This document shows, one piece after another, positions 9,266 through 16,456 of a stretch of DNA of 64,000 nt. Location: assembly GCA_910588965.1 (NCBI GenBank), contig CAJUSO010000005.1, positions 42,155 through 106,154 of the forward strand, read 5' to 3'. Both the position numbers and the translations under genes were made by a program. Below the pieces are notes generated by a model that worked only from the letters and a program-made list of their open reading frames with translations, searched no databases and had not been told where the DNA came from. This DNA is from an uncultured Lachnospiraceae bacterium (GTDB lineage Bacteria; Bacillota; Clostridia; Lachnospirales; Lachnospiraceae). Position 1 is the first letter of the stretch; each line of letters starts with the position of its first letter.

Positions 9266-9294
9266 TTGCCTGGTAGGGGAAATGGTGTTATATT
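9266..9294 (+). promoter_or_regulatory. Sigma-A-like promoter of the small toxin gene
   Basis: TTGCCT (9266-9271) and TATATT (9289-9294) are separated by 17 bases. A transcript starting near 9301 would run into the small toxin frame at 9400-9489 with a long 5' leader, as in many type I toxin mRNAs. The preceding bases (9176-9225) hold a GC-rich inverted repeat (GTAGGGAG...CTCCCTAC) behind the amidase gene that may end the late phage transcript. Confidence 0.55.
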
Positions 9295-9397
9295 GCCAAT
9301 ATGGGAAAACCATAGAGCCAAAGGCGGCTTTACCCCTCTTATCTTTCGGAGGGTCCAAGTAGCCCTCCAGACGAAAGCAAGGAGGGTGAAACAATAT

Positions 9398-9489
9398 ATG
9401 TTACATATCAGGAATTGATTCAGATAGGTATGCTTGTTGTCGCCCTTGCGAATTTGTTTTATCAGATTTACAAAGGAAAAAAGAAATAG
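9398..9489 (+). pseudogene. Small holin-like toxin peptide (type I TA candidate), start region possibly frameshifted
   Basis: The frame at 9400-9489 encodes VTYQELIQIGMLVVALANLF followed by YQIYKGKKK: a single hydrophobic helix with a lysine tail, the form of the Hol_Tox / putative holin-like toxin family. A strong GGAGGG site (9381-9386) precedes an ATG at 9398, but that ATG is one base out of frame with the peptide and gives only six codons. Insertion of one G (ATGGTTACA) would restore the usual start of the family. Either the toxin is inactivated by a 1-base deletion or a non-canonical or internal start (TTG 9415, ATG 9430) is used. The convergent antisense RNA supports the assignment. Confidence 0.55.
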
Positions 9490-9580
9490 CCGCCAACTAT
9501 TCGGAGTAGTTGACGGCTGACATTAAGTGTTAGCTTCTCACTATAAGGGGTAGCCGCTTCTATGGCTTTCCCTTTTCTTA
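9472..9580 (-). ncRNA. Candidate antisense RNA (RatA/SR-like antitoxin) overlapping the toxin 3' end
   Basis: A minus-strand promoter (9586-9613) would start an RNA near 9579 running left. It would end at the hairpin 9489-9517, which on the minus strand forms an 11-bp stem with only a G-U pair and is followed by TATTTCTTTTTT. On the plus strand the same hairpin has a mismatch and no U run, so it is better suited to the minus strand. The roughly 105-nt RNA would be complementary to the toxin mRNA 3' end, the layout of TxpA/RatA-type systems. Confidence 0.6.
9489..9517 (-). terminator. Intrinsic terminator of the antisense RNA
   Basis: The inverted repeat 9489-9499 / 9507-9517 has 11-bp arms and a 7-base loop. 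On the minus strand it is followed by a T-rich run (complement of 9474-9488), so it fits a terminator for leftward transcription. Confidence 0.65.
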
Positions 9581-9585
9581 CGTCT

Positions 9586-9613
9586 AATATAGCACATCTG
9601 CAATCGGTTTCAA
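9586..9613 (-). promoter_or_regulatory. Promoter of the antisense RNA
   Basis: On the minus strand TTGAAA (9613-9608) and TATATT (9591-9586) are spaced by 16 bases, a good sigma-A promoter facing the toxin gene. Confidence 0.6.
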
Positions 9614-9711
9614 GAGCCTTTTTTATCTGGCATATACTGGAAAACATCCCCTATATCGCAATAGAACAGTTCACATATCTTGCCGGAATCTCCAACGGGT
9701 ATCTGTTTTAT

Positions 9712-9767
9712 CAGATGCTTCCTTATATCCCTCTAGCCTTAACTATGGGGATATAAGGAAGCATCTG
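9712..9767. repeat. 20-bp perfect inverted repeat near the prophage end
   Basis: The arms 9712-9731 and 9748-9767 are perfect reverse complements around a 16-base loop (CAGATGCTTCC... / ...GGAAGCATCTG). There is no T run on the plus side and it does not overlap a recognised gene. It could be a bidirectional terminator, a protein binding site near the attachment site, or a remnant element end. Confidence 0.7.
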
Positions 9768-9889
9768 CTTAATCATTTAGCCTATAACCTTTTTAGGGGA
9801 TGGGGATGCTTTTAAGATGACACCGTTGCAAGATGTCCGCAAAATGTCCGCATATTATGCTATAGCACTAGAAAACACTAGAGATATAC

Positions 9890-9936
9890 CTTGACTTTTA
9901 ATCAAGTTGTCCGGGGTTCGAATCCCCGATGTCTCA
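9890..9936 (+). other. Prophage attachment site: 3' fragment of tRNA-Lys(UUU)
   Basis: The segment folds as the 3' half of a tRNA. The anticodon stem CTTGA/TCAAG (9890-9894, 9902-9906) encloses loop CTTTTAA with anticodon TTT (9897-9899). The T arm CGGGG-TTCGAAT-CCCCG is at 9912-9928 and the 3' acceptor strand ATGTCTC plus discriminator A at 9929-9936. No matching 5' acceptor strand or D arm lies upstream. This is the expected product of integration into a tRNA-Lys gene, the intact tRNA being restored at the other prophage end outside the window. The tRNA terminator remains directly downstream. Confidence 0.85.
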
Positions 9937-9950
9937 TTGCTTCAATTGAT

Positions 9951-9988
9951 GGGAACCCTTGATTTTTAAGGGTTCCCGTTATTTTTTT
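9951..9988 (+). terminator. Original tRNA-Lys terminator left outside the prophage
   Basis: A 10-bp perfect stem, GGGAACCCTT / AAGGGTTCCC (9951-9960, 9968-9977), is followed by a T7 run at 9982-9988. It lies 15 bases after the tRNA fragment and marks the chromosome side of the attachment site. Confidence 0.85.
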
Positions 9989-10144
9989 CTCTTTCCCCTG
10001 AGGGTTGACCGGGGGTTGACTGGAAGGTACGGTGCTTGGACGCCAATGCCTGTTCCAGGCGTAAACGTCTGTTATCATTGAGTGTTACAAACTTATTGGC
10101 TTACTTTTCACAGATGTGCTTAAATTTATATTGTTGGAAATCAA

Positions 10145-10327
10145 ATGGTATGTTATAGTTTTTCAACGGAGCAGACGCGTTACAAGGTGGTAGATTCCCT
10201 AACTTCACAAAAGAAGCGGGATATTGCATATGAGTACATACGAAGTTTTAAGCCTGTTGTTTTTGGCGGTTCGTTTCTCGTTGCATTGCTTGCCTATTTA
10301 GGTAATGGGAACAACAAGCGAAAGTAA
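10145..10327 (+). CDS. Small hypothetical protein with one C-terminal hydrophobic segment
   Basis: A 60-residue frame begins at ATG 10145 and ends with a hydrophobic stretch (VVFGGSFLVALLAYLG) and a charged tail (NGNNKRK). I do not recognise it. There is no good ribosome binding site, and the surroundings contain decayed mobile-element genes, so it may be a gene fragment. Its AT-rich codon use agrees with the neighbouring transferred cassette rather than with the core genome. Confidence 0.3.
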   Translation: MVCYSFSTEQTRYKVVDSLTSQKKRDIAYEYIRSFKPVVFGGSFLVALLAYLGNGNNKRK

Positions 10328-10610
10328 ATAAGCTTACCTTGTATCTTGGCCGGATGCAGGTAGCCTTGGAACCTACTGATGAGGCTAACCGCTTTGTAGC
10401 CGCCTGCTCCTTTTTAATTATAACATTCCTGATTCTGGAAATCAATGATATTGTTGGATTTAACAAGTGGGTGCCGATACGGGTTTGATTACACTTTGAT
10501 TACGCTTATCCGAGGATGAACGGAACCAGATAGGGAGAAAGCCCAAAATTGTGTTTAAGGCAGCAGGCACAACAAGGTGGAGTGGATATCTTATTTGGAG
10601 GGATTGCAAA
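10328..10610 (+). other. Gap within mobile-element debris; one 44-codon open frame at 10354-10488
   Basis: No confident gene is visible. ATG 10354 opens a 44-codon frame with a central hydrophobic segment (AACSFLIITFLILEI), but it lacks a ribosome binding site and I do not recognise it. The last 80 bases before the TnpV remnant contain no start-associated motif other than TTTGGAGGG at 10592-10600, which serves the TnpV frame. Confidence 0.3.
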
Positions 10611-10894
10611 ATGGTAAAATCATTGTTCGGACAGAGACACTTGCGTTATCTGGAGCAGTACCGCAGAAGTGCATATATCAATCTTCCCACAAGTGCCAGG
10701 CTAAATACATACCTTACTGAAATTGATGAACAGGTACAGGAACAATCCCACCGGCTTATAGAGGACATGGAACAGGCGCAGGGTATAACACAGAGCGGCT
10801 AAAGGCGGAAAACGCCTTGGAATGGACAGGAAGAAGGAATAACATACGGGTTTGTGTGAGGGAGATTGTGGATAGGGAAATCCTATACGCATAG
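10611..10894 (+). pseudogene. TnpV-like transposon protein, frameshifted
   Basis: ATG 10611 with TTTGGAGGG upstream opens MVKSLFGQRHLRYLEQYRRS and ARLNTYLTEIDEQVQEQ, which is typical of the small TnpV protein found in Clostridia conjugative elements. The frame stops at 10800 after GITQSG. Two extra bases (a duplicated AG near 10792) separate it from the expected continuation, which is readable in another frame as LKAENALEWTGRRNNIRVCV and then REIVDREILYA, ending at TAG 10892-10894. The gene is therefore a recent frameshift pseudogene marking an old transposon insertion. Confidence 0.75.
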
Positions 10895-11047
10895 GCCTCA
10901 TAGCGGCAGAGGGTAAAATCTCTGTCGCTTATTTTATTGGAAAGTCATTATAAATGATGTTTGTTTAGATGAGAATCCATGTTTTGTGAGTTGATGTTGT
11001 TCGTTTAAGCGGATATAATAGGGACAGTACGGTTTAGGAGGCCAGAA

Positions 11048-11202
11048 ATGTTTGGGTATGTGACGGCACAGGAAGGCGCAGGGCGCTGGAATCTATCGGT
11101 ACGGACATCAACCATGTATGGCTTATCCCTAAAACAGCGGAGAAACCTGCTGATGGCAGATATAAAGCAAACAAAAAACAAGACGGAGTTGATTGGTTAT
11201 GA
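11048..11202 (+). pseudogene. Degenerate excisionase-like HTH gene (internal deletion and frameshift)
   Basis: The start MFGYVTAQEGAGRWNLSVR matches the N-terminal HTH of small MerR/excisionase-like proteins of Clostridia mobile elements. After a loss of the middle, the conserved C-terminal part INHVWLIPKTAEKPADGRYK continues in another frame and ends at TGA 11200-11202, overlapping the ATG of the response regulator gene. The intact family member would be about 60-70 residues, so most of the recognition helix region is missing. It supports the view that 10-11.2 kb is decayed mobile-element sequence. Confidence 0.6.
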
Positions 11203-11864
11203 AAAGGATTTTAATTATTGATGACGACATACATATCGGGAATGTCCTTGAAGAAACGCTTTCCAAAGAAGGATATGGGATCTCCCGTGCTTATTCTGGG
11301 ACGGAAGCATTATTAGTGCTGTCTAAGTCAAAACCAGACCTTGTATTATTAGATTTAATGCTGCCGGGATTGGATGGGGAAGATGTCCTTCCGAAAATAA
11401 AGGGAATACCTGTTATTGTGGTGAGTGCTAAGGTTGATATTGATAATAAAGTCGATGTGCTGCTTGGCGGTGCGGTTGATTATGTGACGAAGCCTTTTCA
11501 CATGAAAGAACTTTTAGCCAGGATTTCCGTACATCTTAGAAATGCGGAAAGTATGCTTGTTTCTTCAGAATTAACGTTTTCAGATATTGTCCTTAACACG
11601 GATACCCATACTGTAAAACGCAACGGTATAGAAATAAGATTAACGAGGACGGAATATGCCATTTTGAAATTGCTTATGCAAAATCCGACACAGGTTGTTA
11701 CGAAATCGCTGTTGTTAGACCGTATCAGCGGAGATACGCCTGATTGCACGGAAAGCTCATTGAAAATGCACATCAGCAATTTAAGAAAGAAGCTGCGGAG
11801 GGGGAATAGCCGAGACTATATTGAAGCGGTCTGGGGGATTGGCTTTAAAATGAGGGCGGAATAA
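11199..11864 (+). CDS. OmpR/PhoB-family response regulator of an ABC-transporter cassette
   Basis: The protein has an N-terminal receiver domain (residues about 1-115) with the acidic pair DDD near the start, phosphoacceptor Asp in LVLLDLMLPG, conserved Ser/Thr in VVSAK and Lys in VTKPF, and a C-terminal winged-helix domain (about 125-221). ATG 11199 is preferred over TTG 11193 because MKRILIIDDD is the standard start. It lies in one direction with an ABC ATPase, permease and histidine kinase, a set related to BceRS/lantibiotic self-protection modules. The repeated motif at 11866-11910 is its likely binding site. Codon use is AT-richer than in the core genes. Confidence 0.9.
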   Translation: MKRILIIDDDIHIGNVLEETLSKEGYGISRAYSGTEALLVLSKSKPDLVLLDLMLPGLDGEDVLPKIKGIPVIVVSAKVDIDNKVDVLLGGAVDYVTKPFHMKELLARISVHLRNAESMLVSSELTFSDIVLNTDTHTVKRNGIEIRLTRTEYAILKLLMQNPTQVVTKSLLLDRISGDTPDCTESSLKMHISNLRKKLRRGNSRDYIEAVWGIGFKMRAE

Positions 11865-11865
11865 A

Positions 11866-11923
11866 TCTTTACTGTTTCTTTACTGTCCTCTTTACCGTTT
11901 TCTTTACTATTTACAGCTATAAT
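11866..11923 (+). promoter_or_regulatory. Four-copy direct-repeat operator plus -10 of the ABC transporter genes
   Basis: TCTTTACTGT-like decamers start at 11866, 11877, 11889 and 11901 (TCTTTACTGT, TCTTTACTGT, TCTTTACCGT, TCTTTACTAT), a period of 11-12 bases. They are followed 7 bases later by TATAAT at 11918-11923. No independent -35 box is seen, since the last repeats cover that position. This is the expected form of an OmpR-type activator binding site and suggests that the upstream regulator activates the ABC genes. Confidence 0.75.
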
Positions 11924-11955
11924 GCCAGTATACAAAACAAGGAGGTTATGTTTTT

Positions 11956-12870
11956 ATGGATTATGTTCTCAGGACAAATGCTTTATGCAAACAATACAAA
12001 GATTTTAAAGCATTAAACGGACTGTCTATGAATGTTCCCAAAGGGGCAATCTATGGCTTTGTAGGGAAAAACGGTGCTGGCAAGACAACCCTTATCCGTT
12101 TGGTTTGTGGGTTGCAGGAGCCTACATCTGGCGATTATACGCTTTACGGAAGGAAAAATACGGATAAGGATATTATGAAGTCCAGAAGAAGGATGGGGGC
12201 TGTTGTAGAAACACCATCTATTTATCTTGATATGACCGCAGAGAATAACCTGAAACAGCAGTACCGTATTTTAGGGCTTCCGTCTTTTGACGGGCTGGCG
12301 GGGATTTTGGAATTAGTAGGGCTTGATAATACGGAGGAAAAGAAAGCAAAAAACTTTTCTTTAGGTATGCGGCAGAGATTGGGCATCGCAATAGCCCTTG
12401 TAGGAGACCCTGATTTTCTGGTATTAGACGAACCTGCTAACGGCCTTGACCCACAGGGGATCATTGAAATCAGGGAATTGATATTAAAGCTCAATCGTGA
12501 ACAGCAGATTACGGTATTGATTTCCAGCCATATCCTCGATGAACTTTCCAGGCTGGCAACGCATTATGGTTTTATTGATAGCGGGCGCCTTCTAAAAGAA
12601 ATGAGTGCAGAAGAGTTAGAAGCTGCTTGCAGAAAATGCGTCCGCATGGAAGTCAGCGATACGAAAGCCCTTGCCCGTGCCCTTGACGGAATGAAGGTTG
12701 ATTATACAATCATAACTGAACAAACTGCGGATGTCTATGCAAAGGTTAATATATCTCACCTAACGGCTGCATTGGCAAAAGAAAATTGCGAAGTTATTTC
12801 GATGCAGGAACGCGATGAAAGCCTTGAAAGTTACTATGTCAGCCTGATAGGAGGTGGAAAAAATGCGTAA
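11956..12870 (+). CDS. ABC transporter ATPase (antimicrobial peptide/bacitracin-type efflux)
   Basis: A 304-residue ATPase with Walker A GKNGAGKTT (about residues 37-45), the ABC signature FSLGMRQRLGIA, Walker B FLVLDEPANGLDP and the H-loop ISSHILDELS, followed by a C-terminal extension of about 90 residues. It belongs to the ABC-2-type exporter group (BcrA/LanF-like). It has an AAGGAGG site before the ATG, and its stop overlaps the permease start. Together with the two-component system it probably exports or relieves an antimicrobial peptide. The substrate is not evident. Confidence 0.9.
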   Translation: MDYVLRTNALCKQYKDFKALNGLSMNVPKGAIYGFVGKNGAGKTTLIRLVCGLQEPTSGDYTLYGRKNTDKDIMKSRRRMGAVVETPSIYLDMTAENNLKQQYRILGLPSFDGLAGILELVGLDNTEEKKAKNFSLGMRQRLGIAIALVGDPDFLVLDEPANGLDPQGIIEIRELILKLNREQQITVLISSHILDELSRLATHYGFIDSGRLLKEMSAEELEAACRKCVRMEVSDTKALARALDGMKVDYTIITEQTADVYAKVNISHLTAALAKENCEVISMQERDESLESYYVSLIGGGKNA

Positions 12871-13693
12871 GCTGCTATCTGCTAATTTTTCCCGTCTTTG
12901 GAGAGATAAAATTTTTTGGGTTTGTATGGGGGCGATGTTGGTTTATTCGGTTGTATATATGATGAATGGCTGCAGGCAGGCCACCGTTGATATGGCAGGA
13001 TACGATTACGGTATTGAAGAATATTATTTCCACTTTGCGTTATCAATCGGTATGTTTTGTGCATTGTTTAGCAGTATGTTCTTCGGTACGGAGTATAGTG
13101 ACGGGACAATCCGGAATAAAATTGTAGTTGGCCATACAAAAACGGATATTTATATTGCCAGCCTGGTTACTACGGTTACAGCAACTTTGTTAATCATGCT
13201 GGTATGGCTGATAGGCGCATTAGCCGCTATCCCTACTCTCGGTGTATGGAAAATGACTGTTTTGGAACTGTTTTCCTATTTATTGGTTGCGGTTCTGTCC
13301 GTAATGGCTTTTTCTGGGATTTGTACCTTTGTCTGTATGACAGTTACAAATAAGGCTTATACCGTTATGGTTTCTATGCTGTTGGTTTTGGGGCTTCTTA
13401 TTTTTGCAAGCATGTTATATAACGGCCTTAGCCAGCCGGAAACAATAAGCGATATCCAGATAACTTCAGGTGGGATGGAACGGTCTAAGCCGTCCCCTAA
13501 TCCGAATTATGTCGGTGGTGCAATGCGTAAAGCGTATGACTTTATTCTTGATTTTCTACCCACAGGGCAAGGGTTGAGGATGTGGCAGTTGGACATCGTC
13601 CATCCCATCCGTATGATAATATCCTCTGCTGCCATTACGTTCTTGACAACATTTTGCGGAATATTTATTTTTAAGAGAAAGAATTTGAGGTAA
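12863..13693 (+). CDS. ABC-2-type transporter permease
   Basis: The protein has about six hydrophobic segments, among them FWVCMGAMLVYSVVYMM, FALSIGMFCALFSSMFFG, LLIMLVWLIGALAAIPTLG, YTVMVSMLLVLGLLIFAS and a C-terminal IISSAAITFLTTFCGIFIF, and an EYSDGTIRNKI loop typical of ABC-2 membrane proteins of the BcrB/LanE type. The start is ATG 12863 with GGAGGTGG at 12850-12857; it overlaps the ATPase stop by 8 bases. It would form the membrane channel of the exporter. Confidence 0.85.
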   Translation: MRKLLSANFSRLWRDKIFWVCMGAMLVYSVVYMMNGCRQATVDMAGYDYGIEEYYFHFALSIGMFCALFSSMFFGTEYSDGTIRNKIVVGHTKTDIYIASLVTTVTATLLIMLVWLIGALAAIPTLGVWKMTVLELFSYLLVAVLSVMAFSGICTFVCMTVTNKAYTVMVSMLLVLGLLIFASMLYNGLSQPETISDIQITSGGMERSKPSPNPNYVGGAMRKAYDFILDFLPTGQGLRMWQLDIVHPIRMIISSAAITFLTTFCGIFIFKRKNLR

Positions 13694-13700
13694 ATTTCGT

Positions 13701-14597
13701 ATGGAAGGATGGTTATGGGCTTTAGCCGGTATTATGGCAATGGTAATCGCTGCCTTGGTTATGAAAATCTATATCTTACAAAAAGCCGCAAAGGAAATAG
13801 CGGATGCCTTTGCCGACAGGCTCATGACCGATACGAATATCCTTATTGGCATTTCTTGTAACGACAGGCATATGCGTAAGTTAGCAGACGCCATAAATAC
13901 AGAGCTCCGTAAACTCCGCATAGAACGGCACAGATTCCAGCAAGGCGACATGGAATTGAAAAATGCAGTCACAAATATTTCCCATGATTTACGGACCCCG
14001 CTTACGGCTATCTGCGGTTACTTAGAATTGTTGGAACGGGAAGAAAAACCGGACGCGGTTAATCGGTATATCGGAATTATAAAAGACCGTGTGGGTATTT
14101 TAACACAGCTTTCAGAGGAGCTTTTCCGGTACTCTGTTATCATTTCAACAAAAGACAATACAACCAAGGAGCAGGTTGTCATCAATACGGTATTGGAAGA
14201 AAGTATTGCAGCATTTTATACTGTTTTAACGGAACAGGACATTGTTCCTGAAATACACCTGCCTGAAACAAAGGTAATACGGATGCTTGGCCGTCCTGCC
14301 TTATCCCGTGTGTTCTCTAATCTCATCAGTAATGTAATAAAATACAGTGATGGAGATTTGGAAATCACGTTGTCAGAGAAGGGGGAAATCACTTTTTCCA
14401 ATAGGGCTCCTGGGTTAGATGGAATACAGGTGGGCAGGCTGTTTGACCGTTTCTATACCGTGGAAGCCGCCAGAAAATCAACCGGCTTAGGGTTAGCAAT
14501 TTCTAAAACGCTTATTGAGCAAATGGATGGGACGATATCAGCAGAATACGAAAACAGCAGATTAAGCATCCGTATCTGTTTTCCGGATAGGAAATAG
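13701..14597 (+). CDS. Sensor histidine kinase of the ABC-transporter cassette
   Basis: A 298-residue kinase with a single N-terminal membrane helix (WALAGIMAMVIAALVMKIYI) and almost no extracellular domain. A dimerisation domain contains the phospho-acceptor H-box ISHDLRTPLTAICGYLELL. The catalytic ATPase domain has the N-box NLISNVIKYS and the G-box GLGLAISKTL. Kinases with this minimal sensor usually read the transporter rather than the ligand, which fits the adjacent ABC genes. It starts 7 bases after the permease stop. The next 320 bases carry no gene and mark the end of the cassette. Confidence 0.9.
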   Translation: MEGWLWALAGIMAMVIAALVMKIYILQKAAKEIADAFADRLMTDTNILIGISCNDRHMRKLADAINTELRKLRIERHRFQQGDMELKNAVTNISHDLRTPLTAICGYLELLEREEKPDAVNRYIGIIKDRVGILTQLSEELFRYSVIISTKDNTTKEQVVINTVLEESIAAFYTVLTEQDIVPEIHLPETKVIRMLGRPALSRVFSNLISNVIKYSDGDLEITLSEKGEITFSNRAPGLDGIQVGRLFDRFYTVEAARKSTGLGLAISKTLIEQMDGTISAEYENSRLSIRICFPDRK

Positions 14598-14923
14598 CAA
14601 ATCTGTTAAGTGCCCGGGAAACCTGCTGAAATGGTAGGCGGGAGGGGTATGGCAGAAGAAGGGATCCGTGTGGATAAGGAATTCCGTGAAGGCGCTGCCT
14701 TCGCATGAAAACAGGCTTTAGATGGGAAAGCAGATAGGGCTATTTTGCAGCCAAGGAGCCCCGGTTGCTGGGGGAAGCAGATATACGATGGGACATCTTG
14801 TACTGGGACGGCCGGGGGAGGTTTCTTTTGCCAATTCTGCCGGATGGCAAAAAATGCAATGTTTTTGATTGACAAACCTGGGAATGGCATGTATAATATA
14901 CCAGGTATGGATAGGAGACTGTC
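14598..14923 (+). promoter_or_regulatory. Intergenic boundary; consensus promoter of the yceD-rpmF unit at 14869-14897
   Basis: Most of this stretch holds no gene. A short open frame at 14649-14708 may be the remains of a core gene displaced by the mobile element, since its base composition already returns to core level. At the right end TTGACA (14869-14874) and TATAAT (14892-14897) are spaced by 17 bases, a perfect consensus promoter whose transcript would start about 20 bases before the YceD start codon. Confidence 0.75.
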
Positions 14924-15445
14924 ATGAAAATAGAGTTAGCAGATGTCATTTCCTGCGGAGGCGGGGAGATATCAGAACAAGTGGAGATTGGCCTGAAGTC
15001 TTTTGATTCGAGGCTGGGGCGTTTTCCCATTGTGAAAAAAGAGCCATTTGCCATTCGGTTTGCCAATGAGGGCGGCCGGCGCCTGCTGATACAGGGAGAG
15101 GCAGAGCTTACGATTGCAATTCCGTGTGACCGGTGCCTAGAGATGACAGGCCAGGCATTTCATTTAACCATTGATAAGGAAATTGACCTTACTGGTGAGA
15201 AAGAAGAAATGCGTATGGAAGAAATGGATTTCATGGCAGGGACGAGTCTGGATGTAGATCAGCTTATTTTTGGAGAGATTCTGGTGAGCTGGCCTATGAA
15301 GGTTCTGTGCAGGGAGGATTGCAAGGGCATTTGTAAAAAATGCGGCGCTAATATGAATCTGGCAGGATGCCAGTGCCCGAAAGCAGAACTGGATCCAAGG
15401 ATGGCGGCAATCCAGGATATTTTTAACCAATGTAAGGAGGTGTGA
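14924..15445 (+). CDS. YceD/DUF177 family protein
   Basis: This 173-residue protein shows the DUF177 pattern: a beta-rich N-terminal half, the CDRCLE motif, an acidic loop, and a C-terminal cysteine set of the form C.EDCKGICKKCGANMN. It lies directly upstream of rpmF (L32), the conserved yceD-rpmF arrangement of bacteria. The family has been linked to 23S rRNA metabolism, but the reaction is not known. The Cys pairs (CxxC types) suggest bound zinc. It is the first gene behind a consensus promoter, and its end carries the AAGGAGG site of rpmF. Confidence 0.85.
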   Translation: MKIELADVISCGGGEISEQVEIGLKSFDSRLGRFPIVKKEPFAIRFANEGGRRLLIQGEAELTIAIPCDRCLEMTGQAFHLTIDKEIDLTGEKEEMRMEEMDFMAGTSLDVDQLIFGEILVSWPMKVLCREDCKGICKKCGANMNLAGCQCPKAELDPRMAAIQDIFNQCKEV

Positions 15446-15450
15446 TTGAT

Positions 15451-15630
15451 ATGTCAATATGTCCCAAGAATAAATCTTCCAAAGCGAGAAGGGATAAGAG
15501 AAGGGCGAACTGGAAAATGACGGCCCCGACCTTGGTAAAGTGCAGTAAATGCGGGGAACTGATGATGCCCCACAGGGTATGCAGGAGCTGTGGAAGCTAT
15601 AACAAGAAAGAGATTATTCCCCAGGATTAA
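15451..15630 (+). CDS. rpmF: 50S ribosomal protein L32
   Basis: The 59-residue protein begins MSICPKNKSSKARRDKRRAN and has the L32 core with four zinc-binding cysteines (CSKCGE and CRSCGSYN), typical of the zinc-binding C+ form. The start is ATG 15451, 10 bases after AAGGAGG (15434-15440). An upstream in-frame GTG at 15442 lies inside the ribosome binding site region and is not used. The gene is followed by a strong terminator. Confidence 0.95.
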   Translation: MSICPKNKSSKARRDKRRANWKMTAPTLVKCSKCGELMMPHRVCRSCGSYNKKEIIPQD

Positions 15631-15644
15631 GGAAGAGGCCAGAG

Positions 15645-15742
15645 GGGGCTGTCGCATGGAGCATGGAACCGTGTAGTTATGTATGGTAGCGTGGAAAGCT
15701 GCATAACTGCAAGGGAGTACGCTTTATGCGACAGCCCCTTTT
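15645..15742 (+). terminator. Terminator after rpmF with long loop
   Basis: The 13-base arms GGGGCTGTCGCAT (15645-15657) and its complement (15726-15738) are perfect and followed by TTTT. The loop of about 68 bases contains a smaller inverted repeat around GTAGTTATG...GCATAACTGC, so the whole forms a branched hairpin. Confidence 0.75.
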
Positions 15743-15794
15743 ATCTTTTTGGATTTTGCAGAAAATATGATAAGGACAAAGGAGAGGGATTGAA

Positions 15795-16439
15795 ATGAGA
15801 CTATTTAGTTTAGAGGGCGGCTTGATGCGTTCCATTTCCAAATTTACAGACTGCATTTGCTTAAGCCTTGTGTTTTTGTTGTGCTGTATCCCCATTTTTA
15901 CGATTGGGACGGCGATGTCATCCTTATATTATGCAGTGTATAAGGTGGTACGCCATGACAGGGGCTATGTTTTCCAGGAATATGTCTCTGCCTTCCGCGA
16001 TAATTTTAAGCAGACTGTGCCGGTATGGCTGCTGGTGATGGCAGTTGGCGCCTGCCTTGGGGCGGATATGTATGTGGTATGGAATTATACTGCGCCAGAG
16101 AGCCCGTTCCGCCTGCTTTCCTACCTAATCCTTATGGGTTTTTTGGTACTGTATGCCTGGGTGGCTTACCTGTTCCCCTATATGTCCCGTTTTGAGAATA
16201 CCAGGAAGGACTGCATGAAGAACGCCATACTGATGGCGGCAGCCCACCTGCCCACTACAATCGTGGTGCTTGCTGTGGCGGCAGCATCCCTATTCTGGGC
16301 GTATCTTGTATTCCCATGTATCATTATGCTGCCGGCGGTCTGCTGCTGGATCCAGAGTTTCCTGCTGGAGCGGGTATTCCGCAGATACATGAGCGAGGAG
16401 GACAGGGCAGCAGAGGATGAAAGGAACCGTGTTTATTAG
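15795..16439 (+). CDS. DUF624/YesL family membrane protein
   Basis: A 214-residue integral membrane protein of the YesL/DUF624 type: short N-terminus (LMRSISKFTDCICLSL), then five or so hydrophobic helices. It includes the LCCIPIFTIGTAMSSLYYAV segment and the R..RGYVFQEYVSAFRDNFKQ loop that are typical of the family. These proteins are often encoded beside sugar ABC transporters or glycoside hydrolases, with unknown function. Here it is 17 bases upstream of glycerol kinase, so it may be co-transcribed with it. AGGAGAGGG precedes the start. Confidence 0.85.
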   Translation: MRLFSLEGGLMRSISKFTDCICLSLVFLLCCIPIFTIGTAMSSLYYAVYKVVRHDRGYVFQEYVSAFRDNFKQTVPVWLLVMAVGACLGADMYVVWNYTAPESPFRLLSYLILMGFLVLYAWVAYLFPYMSRFENTRKDCMKNAILMAAAHLPTTIVVLAVAAASLFWAYLVFPCIIMLPAVCCWIQSFLLERVFRRYMSEEDRAAEDERNRVY

Positions 16440-16456
16440 GGGAAGGAGGTTTTTGG

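Noticed and set aside
9562..9756. 64-codon frame with hydrophobic segments
   Set aside because: It overlaps the antisense RNA promoter and one arm of the inverted repeat and lacks a ribosome binding site.
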